In this document: piece after piece, positions 27,021 to 36,295 of the stretch
Layout of the letters: each line of letters starts with the position of its first letter
Position numbering within the stretch: position 1 is the stretch's first letter
Source of the DNA: Martelella mediterranea
Lineage (GTDB): Bacteria; Pseudomonadota; Alphaproteobacteria; Rhizobiales; Rhizobiaceae
Length of the DNA: 64,000 nucleotides
Assembly (NCBI GenBank): GCA_003001975.1
Contig: PVUG01000016.1
Coordinates: forward strand, 1 to 64,000
Direction of reading: 5' to 3'
The notes under the pieces: model-generated
The model's database searches: none
Told to the model about the DNA's origin: nothing
The model's input: the letters and a program-made list of their open reading frames with translations, nothing else
Program-made: the position numbers and the translations under genes

Positions 27021-28007
27021 CTACCAGCGCTGATGAACGTGGGGGGCGATGCGGTTGCGGTAGATTTCCGCCATTGCTTCCATCACATCGTCGCCGATCA
27101 CCGGAAGATCGGAGGCGCGCGCATTGCCCTTGGCCTGTTCGGCATTGCGGGCACCGGGAATGGCAACGGTGACGGCCTCGTTCATCAGGATCCAGCGCAG
27201 CGCGAAGGCTGCCATGGTTTCGCCGCCGGGCACGTGCTTGCGTACTTCTTCCACCGCGTCGAGCGCGATCTCGAAGGGCACGCCGGCAAAGGTCTCGCCA
27301 ACATCGAAAGCCTCGCCCGAACGGTTGAAATTGCGGTGGTCTTCCTTGTCGAACCGGGTATCGCGGGTGATCTTGCCGGAAAGCAGGCCGGATGCCAGCG
27401 GCACGCGCACGATCACGGCGACATTTTTCCGTTTCGCCTCGGGCAGAAACAGGGATGCCGGGCGCTGGCGGAAGATGTTGTAGATGATCTGGACACTGAT
27501 GACGCCGGGATATTCGATTGCCTTCAGCGCTTCCTCGACCTTTTCGACACTGACGCCGTAATTGGCGATCTTGCCCTTGGCCTTGATGGCCTCAAGCGCC
27601 TCGAACACCTCCGGCCGGTAGAAGGCCTCGGTCGGCGGGCAGTGAAGCTGCACCAGATCGAGCCGTTCCAGCTTCAGGTTCTTCAGGCTGCGGTCGATGA
27701 AGCCTTCGAGATTTTCGCGGTTGTAGCCTTCAACCGTATGCGGATCGAGCCGCCGTCCGGCCTTGGTGGCAACGAAGGGCTTTTCGCCGCCGCGGCCCGA
27801 AAGCACATCGGCAATGATTTTTTCCGAGCGCCCGTCGCCGTAGACATCGGCCGTATCGATGAAATTGATGCCGGCGTCGAGTGCGGCGTTGAGCGCGGCG
27901 CGGCCGTCCTCCTCGCTGACCGAACCCCATGAGCCGCCGATCTGCCATGCGCCGAAGCCGATATTGGAGACGGGGCGTCCGGTGCGGCCGAAATTGTGAT
28001 AATGCAT
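27021..28007 (-). CDS. Aldo/keto reductase
   Basis: A 328-residue NADPH-dependent oxidoreductase of the AKR fold. The catalytic tetrad can be placed: aspartate in FIDTADVYGDGRSE, its tyrosine a few residues on, lysine in FVATKAGRR and histidine in LVQLHCPP. The C-terminal AIPGARNAEQAKGNA forms the cofactor phosphate site. Substrate unknown. Divergent from the YhaO gene. Confidence 0.93.
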   Translation of the reverse strand: MHYHNFGRTGRPVSNIGFGAWQIGGSWGSVSEEDGRAALNAALDAGINFIDTADVYGDGRSEKIIADVLSGRGGEKPFVATKAGRRLDPHTVEGYNRENLEGFIDRSLKNLKLERLDLVQLHCPPTEAFYRPEVFEALEAIKAKGKIANYGVSVEKVEEALKAIEYPGVISVQIIYNIFRQRPASLFLPEAKRKNVAVIVRVPLASGLLSGKITRDTRFDKEDHRNFNRSGEAFDVGETFAGVPFEIALDAVEEVRKHVPGGETMAAFALRWILMNEAVTVAIPGARNAEQAKGNARASDLPVIGDDVMEAMAEIYRNRIAPHVHQRW

Positions 28008-28139
28008 GCGTTCCTCCGGTTGATTTCTGATTCCTGCCCGAATGATGCAGACAGGACAAAGCGCCGGGCTGGCGCTTTTATGCTTGAAATGCTCTCCCCG
28101 GGTCTTTTACCCCTCGAAGACCGAAGAAAAAACAGGGAA

Positions 28140-29384
28140 ATGCGATTTGTGACTTCGTTCCGCTTCATACACGCCGCCGATCTGCATCTGGGAAGCCCGC
28201 TTTCCGGGCTGATGCTGAAGGACCGGCAGATGGCGGAACGCTTTGCCGCCGCCGGACGCGCCGCGTTTTCCGCCCTGATCGAATATGCGCTGGCCGAAAA
28301 GGTCGATTTTCTGGTGATTGCCGGCGATGTCTATGACGGCGCCTGGAAGGACAATCATATCGGCCTGTTCTTCAATCGCGAGATCGCCCGCCTGTCGCGC
28401 GCCGGCATCCCGGTCTATTTCCTGCGCGGCAATCATGACGCCGAAAGCATCGTCACCCGCACGATCGCCATGCCCGAGGGGGTCCACGAATTTTCCACCC
28501 GCAAGCCGCAAACCTTCGTGCTGGATGACCTGAAAGTGGCGCTGCACGGTCAGGGCTTTGCCGAGCGTGTGGCCAGTGACAATCTGGCGCTTTCCTATCC
28601 TGCCGCTCTGCCGGGCCATTTCAACATCGGCGTGCTGCACACCTCGCTTTCCGGCCGGCCGCCGCACGCCGTCTACGCGCCGTGCTCTGTCGCCGATCTC
28701 GCCGCGCGTGGCTATGACTACTGGGCGCTTGGCCATGTTCACGCCTTCGAGGCGGTCTCCACCGATCCACCGGTCATCTATCCCGGCAATCTGCAGGGCC
28801 GCAATATTCGCGAGACCGGCCCGAAAGGCGTCGTTCTGGTCACTGTCGAAGACGGCCGCCCGCGCTATGAGCGGATCATGCTCGATTGCGCCCGGTTCGA
28901 AACGGTGGACGTGCCGCTGGGGCCGGAGATGGCAGACGGCGCCATTTCCGCGGCCATCGAGGCCGCGCTGTTGCCATTCGCCGAAACGGCCGATGAGCGT
29001 CCCGTCGCGCTGAGGGTCACGCTTTCGGGCCGGCATCCGGGTGCAGAGCGCATCAAGGCTGCGCGCGCGCAGTGGCGCGATGATGTGCAGGCCGCCTGTC
29101 ACCGCATTCATGCCGAACTCTGGCTTGAAAAGCTGGTGATCGACGTCGAGACCACAGATGCCGAAGCGCCGGCGGCTGAAACCGAGCTGATGGTCGATAT
29201 CGATGCTCTGGTGGGCGACATCGCATCCGGCCAGACACTGGCCGTTGAGGACATGATTGCGGAAATCGGCCGCAAGCTTCCGGGGGGTGCAGCACCCGGT
29301 GATCCGCTGCTGGGGGCCGGCGAACAGGAATTGCTGGCCGAAGCGCGCGATATTCTCAGGGCGCGGCTTGCGGGAGAGGGATAG
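28140..29384 (+). CDS. YhaO-type DNA repair exonuclease (Mre11/SbcD-like)
   Basis: About 414 residues. The calcineurin-like phosphoesterase motifs are in order: HAADLHLGSPL, VIAGDVYDG, LRGNHDAES, and LGHVHAFE, which supply the two-metal site. The family pairs with YhaN as a small relative of SbcCD/Mre11-Rad50 and is linked to double-strand break processing. The ATG at 28140 has GGG only two bases away, so the GTG at 28149 is a real alternative. YhaN follows after two bases, with the pair surely cotranscribed. Confidence 0.9.
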   Translation: MRFVTSFRFIHAADLHLGSPLSGLMLKDRQMAERFAAAGRAAFSALIEYALAEKVDFLVIAGDVYDGAWKDNHIGLFFNREIARLSRAGIPVYFLRGNHDAESIVTRTIAMPEGVHEFSTRKPQTFVLDDLKVALHGQGFAERVASDNLALSYPAALPGHFNIGVLHTSLSGRPPHAVYAPCSVADLAARGYDYWALGHVHAFEAVSTDPPVIYPGNLQGRNIRETGPKGVVLVTVEDGRPRYERIMLDCARFETVDVPLGPEMADGAISAAIEAALLPFAETADERPVALRVTLSGRHPGAERIKAARAQWRDDVQAACHRIHAELWLEKLVIDVETTDAEAPAAETELMVDIDALVGDIASGQTLAVEDMIAEIGRKLPGGAAPGDPLLGAGEQELLAEARDILRARLAGEG

Positions 29385-29386
29385 GC

Positions 29387-32300
29387 ATGCGGTTTCTGAC
29401 GCTTGATCTCATTCGCTACGGCCATTTCACCGGACGCGAAATCGCATTCCGTCCGGATGCCGCGCTTCATGTCGTCTATGGCCCTAACGAGGCGGGCAAA
29501 TCATCGGCGCTTTCCGCCTTTTCGGACCTGCTGTTCGGCTTTCCCGACCGCGATGTCGGATTTGATTTTCTTCATGATGCACGCGATCTCAGGGTCGGGG
29601 CCGAAATCCGCGCGCGCGGCGGCGAAACGCTTGCTTTCCGCCGGCGCAAGGGGCGCAAGAACACATTGCTTGCGGGCGGAAAGGAAGGCGACAGCGCGCT
29701 GAATGACGATGCGCTTTCCAGTTTTCTCGGCAGTCTCGACCGAACCGTTTTCGAGCGCGCCTTCGGGCTTGATTCCGAACGGCTGAGGGCCGGGGCGGCC
29801 GAAATGCTGGCCGATGGCGGCGAGATCGGACAGATCCTGTTTTCAGCCGCTTCCGGGCTGACGGGGCTGCGCTCCGTCAGTGAGGCGCTTGCCGCTGATG
29901 CCGACCGGATCTACGCCCCGCGCAAATCGCAAAACCGCAGCTTCTATCAGGCGTTGGAGCGCCATGACGCGGCCCGCAAGGCCGAACGTGCACTCGAACT
30001 CAACGCCAGCGACTGGAAGGCGCTGCTGCGCGAAGAAAGCGAGATCGAAGCGGAGCTTGCGGCTCTGGGTGAACGCCAGCACGCGCGGCGCACCCGCATG
30101 GCCGATCTCGACCGCTTGCAGCGGCTGCGCGGCCTGCTGGCCGAGGTCGATCGGCACGAACGGGCACTGGCGCAATTCGCCGATCTCGAAGCCGTGTCCG
30201 ACGAAACCGGCGCAGACCTGGAAAAGCTTCAGCAGCGCGAAGCCCGTATGGCTGGTGAGGTCGAGGACAAGAACGGTCGGCTGGTCGTGTTGCGCCGTGA
30301 TTTCGAGGCGCTGAAAATCGACCATGCCCTGCTGGCCCGCCGGGAAGAGGTGAGGCGCCTTTACGCCGAAAGCGGGATTTACACCCAGGCGGTGGAGCAC
30401 CTGCCGGAGCGCGAGGCGGCGTTTCAGGAGGTCATGTCCGCGCTTTCGCTTCTGGCGTCCGATCTTGGTTTTTCCGAGATTGAAAATCTTGAAAAGAATA
30501 GACCGGACAATGTCTTGCTGTCCGATTTTAGGGCGTTGATGGAAGAAGGGCGCAAGCGCGAGGGCGAGCTTGCGGCGCTTGAAAAGGGGCTTGCCGAAAA
30601 CCGTCGCGCCGTAGAGGCGCTTGAAAGCGAGGACGGCGGCGGACAGCTGGTCGACCCCGCGCCCCTACGCCGTCGTTTCGATGCGCTGCGGCCGGAACTT
30701 GTCAAACTCGAAGACGCCGATGCGCTGGATACCGAGATCTCCGCGCGTGAACGGGCGCTTTGCGAAGACGCAGCAGCACTTCGCCCGGCAGTGGCTGACA
30801 TTCACGCGTTTTCGCGTGGTGCGCTGCCGGATATCGCAGCGGTCAGGGCTGCCGGCGATCAGATAGCGGCCACGCAACAGGCTCTGGAAACGCTCGACCG
30901 CAAGATTGCCGAAGGGGCCGCGGAGCGCGACCGGATCGAGGCGCAGATGGCGCAGGAGGCCGGCGATGGCGCAGTGCTGACGCGTCAGGATGTCGTCGCT
31001 GTCCGGCAGGAGCGCGACCGGGTTTTCGAGGTGTTTGTTGCCGGAAACGAGACGCGGGAAACCTATGTGGCTTCGGTCGTTGCCGCTGACGGGCTGGCCG
31101 ATCGCGCTCTCGACAACGCGGAAGAAGTGGCCCGGCATGGCGAATATCTGAAACGGCTGGATGCGCTTCAACGCGAAGCAGACGAACGGGGGCGGGAACG
31201 CCAGAAGCTTGCCGGCGCATTGGCGGGGGAAACCGAAGATTTCAGGGCGCTGTTTCGGCCATCGGCCGTCGAAGCCTCCGGGCCGGAGCACATGCTCGAA
31301 TGGCTGCGGCAGGTCGCACAGCTTTTCGAACGGCGCGAAGCGCTTTACGGCCTGATCGACCGCCGCAAGGGGCTGGAAAAGCTGAAAGCGGCGCTTGGCA
31401 CAGGTCTTGCGGAACTTGCCGGCGATACGGGGGCCGATATGCCTGTTCTGCCGCTGGCGCGCTTTGTCGAGGCGCGGATCGAGCGCCTGAGCGAACGCTG
31501 GGAGGATGCTCGCAGGCAGCAGGCCGAGATATCCGCGGCGCGGCAGGCGATTGCCCGTCGCGAGCAGGAGCTTGCGGCGCTGAAGGCTGCCGGGGAAGAT
31601 TTTGCCGGCCGTTATGCGCGCTGCCTTGCAGCTGTCGGTCTCGACGACAGCACCGGACTGGCGGCGGCGGAAACGGCCTTGCAGCTATGGGGCAGGGTGC
31701 CATCGCTTGTGGAGCGGAAAGACCGGCTCGGGCGTGAGATTTCGGCAGACCGGGAGCGGATCGAGCGGTTCGATGCCGCTGCCGCGGCACTGGTGAGCGA
31801 TCTGGCGCCGGATCTTGCCGGCAGGACTGCTGCGGATGTGGTGCAGATACTGGGAGAGCGGATTGACCGGAACACGTCGGAGGCGGCACGGCGCAACACG
31901 CTCAAGGAAGCGGCCGATACGCTTGCCGGCGAAACACAGGCGCTGAAGGACGATTTCGACGCCTGCCGGGTAGAGCTTGCGGAAATTGCGCAATCCCTGC
32001 CCGATGGCGTTTCTGCAGACGGGCTGGCCGCACGGCTTTCCGAACGGGCGGCAATCCGCAGGGAGCTTGCCGAGGCGCGTCGCCGTTTTCTGGAAGGCAG
32101 CGAGGGGGCTGATGAAGCCGAAACCCGCGCACTTGCCGAAGGGCTGGATGTGATCGCCTGCCGGCAGGAGCGCGAGGCGCTGGCGGCAGAAGAGGCGGAA
32201 GACGAAACGGTGCGTGAGGATCTGTTGCAGAGGCGCGCCGCCTGCCGCCACCGCAAACAGGAGCTCGGGCGCGGCGAAAGCGCCGAACAGGCGGCTTTCG

Positions 32301-32824
32301 ATCGGGTTTCGGCGGAAGAAGAGGCGCGGGAACTGGCGCGCGAATGGGTGGTGCTGAAGCTTGCGGGCAATCTGCTCGATGCCGCGATGGAGCGATATCG
32401 CGCCGGCCGCGCCGATCCGATCCTCGACAATGCGGCCCGGCATTTTGCAGCGCTGACCATGGGCGGCTTTGACGGGTTGTTGCAGAATTACGGGGCCAAT
32501 GACGAATTGCTGCTGGTCGCCCGCCGGGCCGATGGCGGTGAAGTGCCGGTCGAGGGGCTGAGCGACGGCACCCGAGACCAACTTTATCTGGCGCTGCGAC
32601 TGGCCTTTCTCGAAGATTACGCAAGCCGCAACGAGCCTGCGCCGCTGATCGTCGACGATATTTTCCAGACCTTTGACGATGCGCGCAGTGCATCAGGCCT
32701 CAAGGCGCTTTCGGCGCTGGGCGGCGATATCCAGACAATCCTGTTCACCCATGAAAAAAGCCTCGTCGACATTGCCCGAAACGAGCTTGGCGACAAGGCC
32801 GATATCGTGATGCTGGAGCGATAG
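29387..32824 (+). CDS. YhaN-type SMC-like ATPase (Rad50/SbcC relative)
   Basis: An 1145-residue ABC-type ATPase with a Walker A box GPNEAGKSS at residues 32-40 and, at the far C-terminus, the signature LSDGTRDQLYLALRL and Walker B PLIVDDIFQTFDD near residue 1090. Between them run about 900 residues of alanine-, glutamate- and arginine-rich coiled coil. I see no zinc-hook CxxC in the middle, in contrast to Rad50. It follows the phosphoesterase gene by two bases and likely forms a complex with it for DNA end processing. Confidence 0.92.
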   Translation: MRFLTLDLIRYGHFTGREIAFRPDAALHVVYGPNEAGKSSALSAFSDLLFGFPDRDVGFDFLHDARDLRVGAEIRARGGETLAFRRRKGRKNTLLAGGKEGDSALNDDALSSFLGSLDRTVFERAFGLDSERLRAGAAEMLADGGEIGQILFSAASGLTGLRSVSEALAADADRIYAPRKSQNRSFYQALERHDAARKAERALELNASDWKALLREESEIEAELAALGERQHARRTRMADLDRLQRLRGLLAEVDRHERALAQFADLEAVSDETGADLEKLQQREARMAGEVEDKNGRLVVLRRDFEALKIDHALLARREEVRRLYAESGIYTQAVEHLPEREAAFQEVMSALSLLASDLGFSEIENLEKNRPDNVLLSDFRALMEEGRKREGELAALEKGLAENRRAVEALESEDGGGQLVDPAPLRRRFDALRPELVKLEDADALDTEISARERALCEDAAALRPAVADIHAFSRGALPDIAAVRAAGDQIAATQQALETLDRKIAEGAAERDRIEAQMAQEAGDGAVLTRQDVVAVRQERDRVFEVFVAGNETRETYVASVVAADGLADRALDNAEEVARHGEYLKRLDALQREADERGRERQKLAGALAGETEDFRALFRPSAVEASGPEHMLEWLRQVAQLFERREALYGLIDRRKGLEKLKAALGTGLAELAGDTGADMPVLPLARFVEARIERLSERWEDARRQQAEISAARQAIARREQELAALKAAGEDFAGRYARCLAAVGLDDSTGLAAAETALQLWGRVPSLVERKDRLGREISADRERIERFDAAAAALVSDLAPDLAGRTAADVVQILGERIDRNTSEAARRNTLKEAADTLAGETQALKDDFDACRVELAEIAQSLPDGVSADGLAARLSERAAIRRELAEARRRFLEGSEGADEAETRALAEGLDVIACRQEREALAAEEAEDETVREDLLQRRAACRHRKQELGRGESAEQAAFDRVSAEEEARELAREWVVLKLAGNLLDAAMERYRAGRADPILDNAARHFAALTMGGFDGLLQNYGANDELLLVARRADGGEVPVEGLSDGTRDQLYLALRLAFLEDYASRNEPAPLIVDDIFQTFDDARSASGLKALSALGGDIQTILFTHEKSLVDIARNELGDKADIVMLER

Positions 32825-33337
32825 TCAGGTTTCGCCGGCGCGGTTTTCCCGGGTTTTGCGGCGGCTGAGCCGTGTATGCACCTCGATCCGGTGCAGCACG
32901 AACAGCACGACGATGCCGAGGATCGAGGAAAATATTCCCAGCGTCCACAATCCGAGCCCGATGGTCAGTCCGATGGCGCCGGAAAGCCACAGCCCGGCGC
33001 CGGTTGTCAGCCCCTTGACGGTGCCTTTCTGAAAAAACACGATGCCGGCAGCGAGAAACGCCACACCTTCGGTGATCGACTGGATCACGCGGGTCGGATC
33101 GATGCGCAGCACATCGCTATCTTCCGGCATCAGGTCCGGCACTTCGGTGGAGACGATGACAAACAGGGCAGCGGCAAGGCTGACGAGAATGTGGGTGCGC
33201 AGACCGGCCGAGCGGTTCTGCATCTCCCGTTCAAGCCCGATCAGCCCGCCAAACAGCGCCGCACCCATAAGCCGGACGAAGAAGACAAGATTTTCGCGAC
33301 CGCCTGTGGTGGTGATATCGTCAATCAGGGCTTCCAT
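32825..33337 (-). CDS. MgtC/SapB-family membrane protein
   Basis: A 170-residue protein with about four or five membrane helices. RLMGAALFGGLIGLERE and NRSAGLRTHILVSLAAALF are the core MgtC/SapB signature, and GAGLWLSGAIGL the C-terminal one. MgtC members affect magnesium adaptation and intracellular survival, some by acting on the F1Fo ATP synthase; the role here is unassigned. It abuts the 3' end of the convergent YhaN gene. Confidence 0.92.
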   Translation of the reverse strand: MEALIDDITTTGGRENLVFFVRLMGAALFGGLIGLEREMQNRSAGLRTHILVSLAAALFVIVSTEVPDLMPEDSDVLRIDPTRVIQSITEGVAFLAAGIVFFQKGTVKGLTTGAGLWLSGAIGLTIGLGLWTLGIFSSILGIVVLFVLHRIEVHTRLSRRKTRENRAGET

Positions 33338-33355
33338 CGTTCTCCCGTCGGGTTG

Positions 33356-33793
33356 TTAAAGCTGCTCCCGGATCTTTTCGGCATTGGCCAAAAGCACCGC
33401 ACTGTCTTCCATAACGCCCGAATGCCGCTTGAGGTCCACGCCGTCATGACGCGGGATGACATGGAAATGCAGGTGGAACACGGTCTGGCCGGCGGCCGGT
33501 TCGTTGAACTGGGCGATGAAAACACCGTCGGCAGCGAAAGCGGTCTTCACAGCGCGGGCCATTTTCTGGACCACCGCCATGGCCTTGCCGACAACCACCG
33601 GATCGGCGTCCAGCAGATTGCGTGAAGGCTTGCGCGGGATCACCAGAACATGTCCCGGCGCCTGCGGCATCACATCCATGATGGCGACCACGTCGTCATC
33701 CTCGTAAAGCCTGGTGGCCGGTATCTCTCCGCGCAGGATCTTGGCGAAGATGTTGTCGTCGTCATATTCGGCAATGTGGGTTTCGTCTGCCAT
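33356..33793 (-). CDS. HIT-family hydrolase
   Basis: A 145-residue histidine triad protein. HLHFHVIPR holds the H-x-H-x-H triad that attacks nucleotide phosphoramidates, and FAKILRGEIPATRLYEDD is the conserved N-terminus. The ATG at 33793 is preceded by GGGAG at a good distance; a longer frame to 33829 is not supported. It belongs to a minus-strand run from ridA to the MgtC gene. Confidence 0.95.
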   Translation of the reverse strand: MADETHIAEYDDDNIFAKILRGEIPATRLYEDDDVVAIMDVMPQAPGHVLVIPRKPSRNLLDADPVVVGKAMAVVQKMARAVKTAFAADGVFIAQFNEPAAGQTVFHLHFHVIPRHDGVDLKRHSGVMEDSAVLLANAEKIREQL

Positions 33794-33825
33794 GGTATTC
33801 ACTCCCTTTTGCAAGCGGGCTTGCG

Positions 33826-35001
33826 TCATTCGCTCTTCTTGTAGGGCGCATGTGCGCTCAGGATATCGTTGAAATGGGCAACGTCTTCCCGTTCGTGAAC
33901 GAGAAATTCGGCCACCGCGTTCCGTAAGCCCTCATGGGTGATGTAGTGCGCGGAATGGGTGGTGACGGGAACATAGCCGCGCGCCAGCTTGTGCTCGCCC
34001 TGGGCGCCGGCCTCGACACGAGCGAGATTGTTGGCGATGGCGAAGTCGATGGCCTGATGATAGCAGACCTCGAAATGCAGGAACCGGTGATCCTCGACAC
34101 AGCCCCAGTGGCGGCCGAAAAGCGCGTCGGACCCGATGAAGTTGATCGCGCCGGCGATATAGCAGCCGTCGCGCTTCGCCATCACCAGCAGGATGTCGCG
34201 CGCCATGCGTTCGCCGATCAGCGAATAGAATTCGCGCGTCAGGTATGGCCGGCCCCATTTGCGACTGCCGGTATCCATGTAGAATTCGAAGAACTGATCC
34301 CAGATGTCTTCCGTCAGGTCGTCGCCGGTCAGCCAGTCAATGGTGATGCCGGCCTCGAGCGCCACCCGGCGTTCCTTCTTCAGCGCCTTGCGCTTGCGTG
34401 AAGCCAGTGTCTCGAGAAAATCCGCGTAAGCCGTATAGCCCTGATTGAGAAAATGAAACTGCTGGTCGGTGCGATGCAGGTAACCGGCATCATCGAAGAT
34501 GGCCGTTTCCTCCTCCGGCACGAAGGTGACATGGGCAGAGGAGACATCGAGACGGTCGCTCACCGTCATCAGCGCCTCAGCCAGCACCTTTTGCACGGTG
34601 GGCTTGTCATAGCCCTCGCGCACCAGAAGATGAGGCGCGGTTGCTGGCGTAAACGGCAGCGAGGCTTGCAGCTTGGGATAATAATGCCCGCCGGCGCGCT
34701 CGAAGGCATCCGCCCAGCCATGGTCGAACACATATTCGCCCTGGCTGTGGTTCTTCAGATAGGCGGGCAGGGCGCCGATCAGCTTGCCGTCTTCCGTTTC
34801 AAGCAGAAGATGATGGCCAAGCCAGCCGGTCTGAGCACAGGCCGAGCCTGATTCTTCCAGCGATGAAAGATAGGCGTGGGACAGAAACGGGTTATAGCCC
34901 GCACCGTCCAGCCCCGGGCGAACGCCCACGAGCGCGTTCCATTGCTCCGGGGCAATGGCGGTGAAGCTGTTTTCAATCCGGATTTGCAGGTTTTCGCTCA
35001 A
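33826..35001 (-). CDS. DUF482/FemAB-like GNAT-fold acyltransferase
   Basis: A 391-residue protein of the DUF482 family, predicted to have a double GNAT fold related to FemAB aminoacyl/acyltransferases. Recognisable segments are GYNPFLSHAYLSSLEESGS, FLETLASRKRKALKKERR, and GRHWGCVEDHRFLHFEVCYHQ. Its substrate is not known; peptidoglycan or peptide modification has been suggested for the family. Cotranscription with the GDPD and ridA genes is likely. Confidence 0.9.
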   Translation of the reverse strand: MSENLQIRIENSFTAIAPEQWNALVGVRPGLDGAGYNPFLSHAYLSSLEESGSACAQTGWLGHHLLLETEDGKLIGALPAYLKNHSQGEYVFDHGWADAFERAGGHYYPKLQASLPFTPATAPHLLVREGYDKPTVQKVLAEALMTVSDRLDVSSAHVTFVPEEETAIFDDAGYLHRTDQQFHFLNQGYTAYADFLETLASRKRKALKKERRVALEAGITIDWLTGDDLTEDIWDQFFEFYMDTGSRKWGRPYLTREFYSLIGERMARDILLVMAKRDGCYIAGAINFIGSDALFGRHWGCVEDHRFLHFEVCYHQAIDFAIANNLARVEAGAQGEHKLARGYVPVTTHSAHYITHEGLRNAVAEFLVHEREDVAHFNDILSAHAPYKKSE

Positions 35002-35023
35002 CAGAACTCTCGTCGCCGGTCAG

Positions 35024-35734
35024 TCACGCGGGATCGAACCCCTCGAATGTCATCTGATCGGCATATTGGAATGTGATCTGGCGGGCGCGGGCATTGCGAA
35101 CGGTCCAGGTGATGACCGGCACGCCGTTATCGCGCAGGCCCGCGACGAAGTCGTTGGGCAGATCATCATAATAATAGGAGACAAAATCAAGGCCGATCGT
35201 CATGGCCCGGCGGTGTGCCTCGAATTTTTCCGGTGTGTGGCCGTTGGCGGTCAGCCCGAGCGGGCAGGTCGCGCCCGCCGCCTTCAGCGCCGCCAATATC
35301 CCGGCATCGAAGCTCATCAGCGCGTGAGAGCCGGCATAGTTCTTCATCGCGGCCAGCACGGTGGCTGCGAAGCGGTCCGGGTCCGTCGGTCCCGATTTCA
35401 GCTCGATGACGAGCGGGACACGGCCGTCGGCCGCCTCAAGCAGGGCCTCAAGCCGCGGGATGGTCGCCCCTGACGTGCCGACCTTTATTGTCTCGATCTC
35501 CGCCGCACCGAGCGATTCGATGGTGTCGGAACGCCCGCAAAGCCGCACGAGATCGTCGTCATGAAACACGATCACCTTGCCATCGGCGGAAAGGCGAATG
35601 TCGCACTCGATGGCCAGGTTGTTGTCGATGGCGCGGACAAAGGCGGGAAGCGTGTTTTCCCAGATCGCCTCGTTCATGTCGTGATAGCCGCGATGGGCAA
35701 TCGGCCGGGCCGTCAGCCAGTCATGGCGTTGCAT
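35024..35734 (-). CDS. Glycerophosphodiester phosphodiesterase
   Basis: A 236-residue GDPD-family TIM-barrel enzyme that hydrolyses glycerophosphodiesters to glycerol-3-phosphate and an alcohol. The catalytic pattern is visible: AHRGYHD, ENTLPAF, ECDIRLSADGKVIVFHDD with the metal-binding acids and second histidine, and a lysine in VIELKSG. No signal peptide, so cytoplasmic. The ATG at 35734 follows the ridA stop by one base; an earlier in-frame start at 35767 would overlap ridA. Confidence 0.94.
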   Translation of the reverse strand: MQRHDWLTARPIAHRGYHDMNEAIWENTLPAFVRAIDNNLAIECDIRLSADGKVIVFHDDDLVRLCGRSDTIESLGAAEIETIKVGTSGATIPRLEALLEAADGRVPLVIELKSGPTDPDRFAATVLAAMKNYAGSHALMSFDAGILAALKAAGATCPLGLTANGHTPEKFEAHRRAMTIGLDFVSYYYDDLPNDFVAGLRDNGVPVITWTVRNARARQITFQYADQMTFEGFDPA

Positions 35735-35735
35735 C

Positions 35736-36203
35736 TCAGGCGATCTCCACGATTGCATCGATTTCAACGGCGGCGTTCAGCGGCAGCGCGGCCATGCCGA
35801 CGGCAGCGCGGCTGTGCTTGCCCGCATCGCCGAAGACTGCGGCAATCAGGTCGGAAGCGCCGTTGATGACCAGATGCTGGTCCGTGAAATCCGGCGCGGA
35901 AGCCACGAAACCCGACAGCTTCAACACGCGTTTGACCCGGTCAAGATCGCCGTCAAGCGCTGCATTGATCTGGGCGATGATATTGATGGCGCAGGCGCGT
36001 GCGGCCTTCTGGCCGTCTTCCAGCGAAACATCGGCGCCGAGATGTCCTGTGGCGACCATTCTGCCGTTTTCCGTCGGCAACTGACCGGAGATGAACAGCA
36101 GGTTTTCGGAGGCGGCGAAGGGGAGGTAATTGGCGGCGGGCGCGGAGGCTGCGGGAAGCGTGATGGAGAGGGCTTTGAGGCGATCTGAAACGGTTTCGGA
36201 CAT
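35736..36203 (-). CDS. ridA: RidA-family reactive imine deaminase
   Basis: A 155-residue protein of the YjgF/YER057c/UK114 superfamily. Members hydrolyse reactive enamine/imine intermediates released by PLP enzymes. The conserved arginine is in HSRAAVGMAALP, and GQLPTENG and LDRVKRVLKLSGFV fit the fold. The ATG at 36203 has GGAG seven bases upstream. This is the longer YjgF-like type (not the 128-residue archetype), so substrate range is uncertain. Confidence 0.92.
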   Translation of the reverse strand: MSETVSDRLKALSITLPAASAPAANYLPFAASENLLFISGQLPTENGRMVATGHLGADVSLEDGQKAARACAINIIAQINAALDGDLDRVKRVLKLSGFVASAPDFTDQHLVINGASDLIAAVFGDAGKHSRAAVGMAALPLNAAVEIDAIVEIA

Positions 36204-36295
36204 ATTCGACTCCGGCTGATGAAAGGAATGTATCAACAATTGGCAGAACGGACACATTTCTATACACTTGGGTTACAAAGCCAAGGGGAATGTAA

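Noticed and set aside
29387-32824. YhaO/YhaN as a phage-defence pair (Gabija- or Wadjet-like)
   Set aside because: Domain order and motifs fit chromosomal SbcCD-like repair proteins, and neither neighbours nor composition suggest a defence island.
32825-36203. The minus-strand run MgtC-HIT-DUF482-GDPD-RidA as a new functional system
   Set aside because: All are widespread housekeeping or accessory families with ordinary spacing; I see nothing that ties them to one process.
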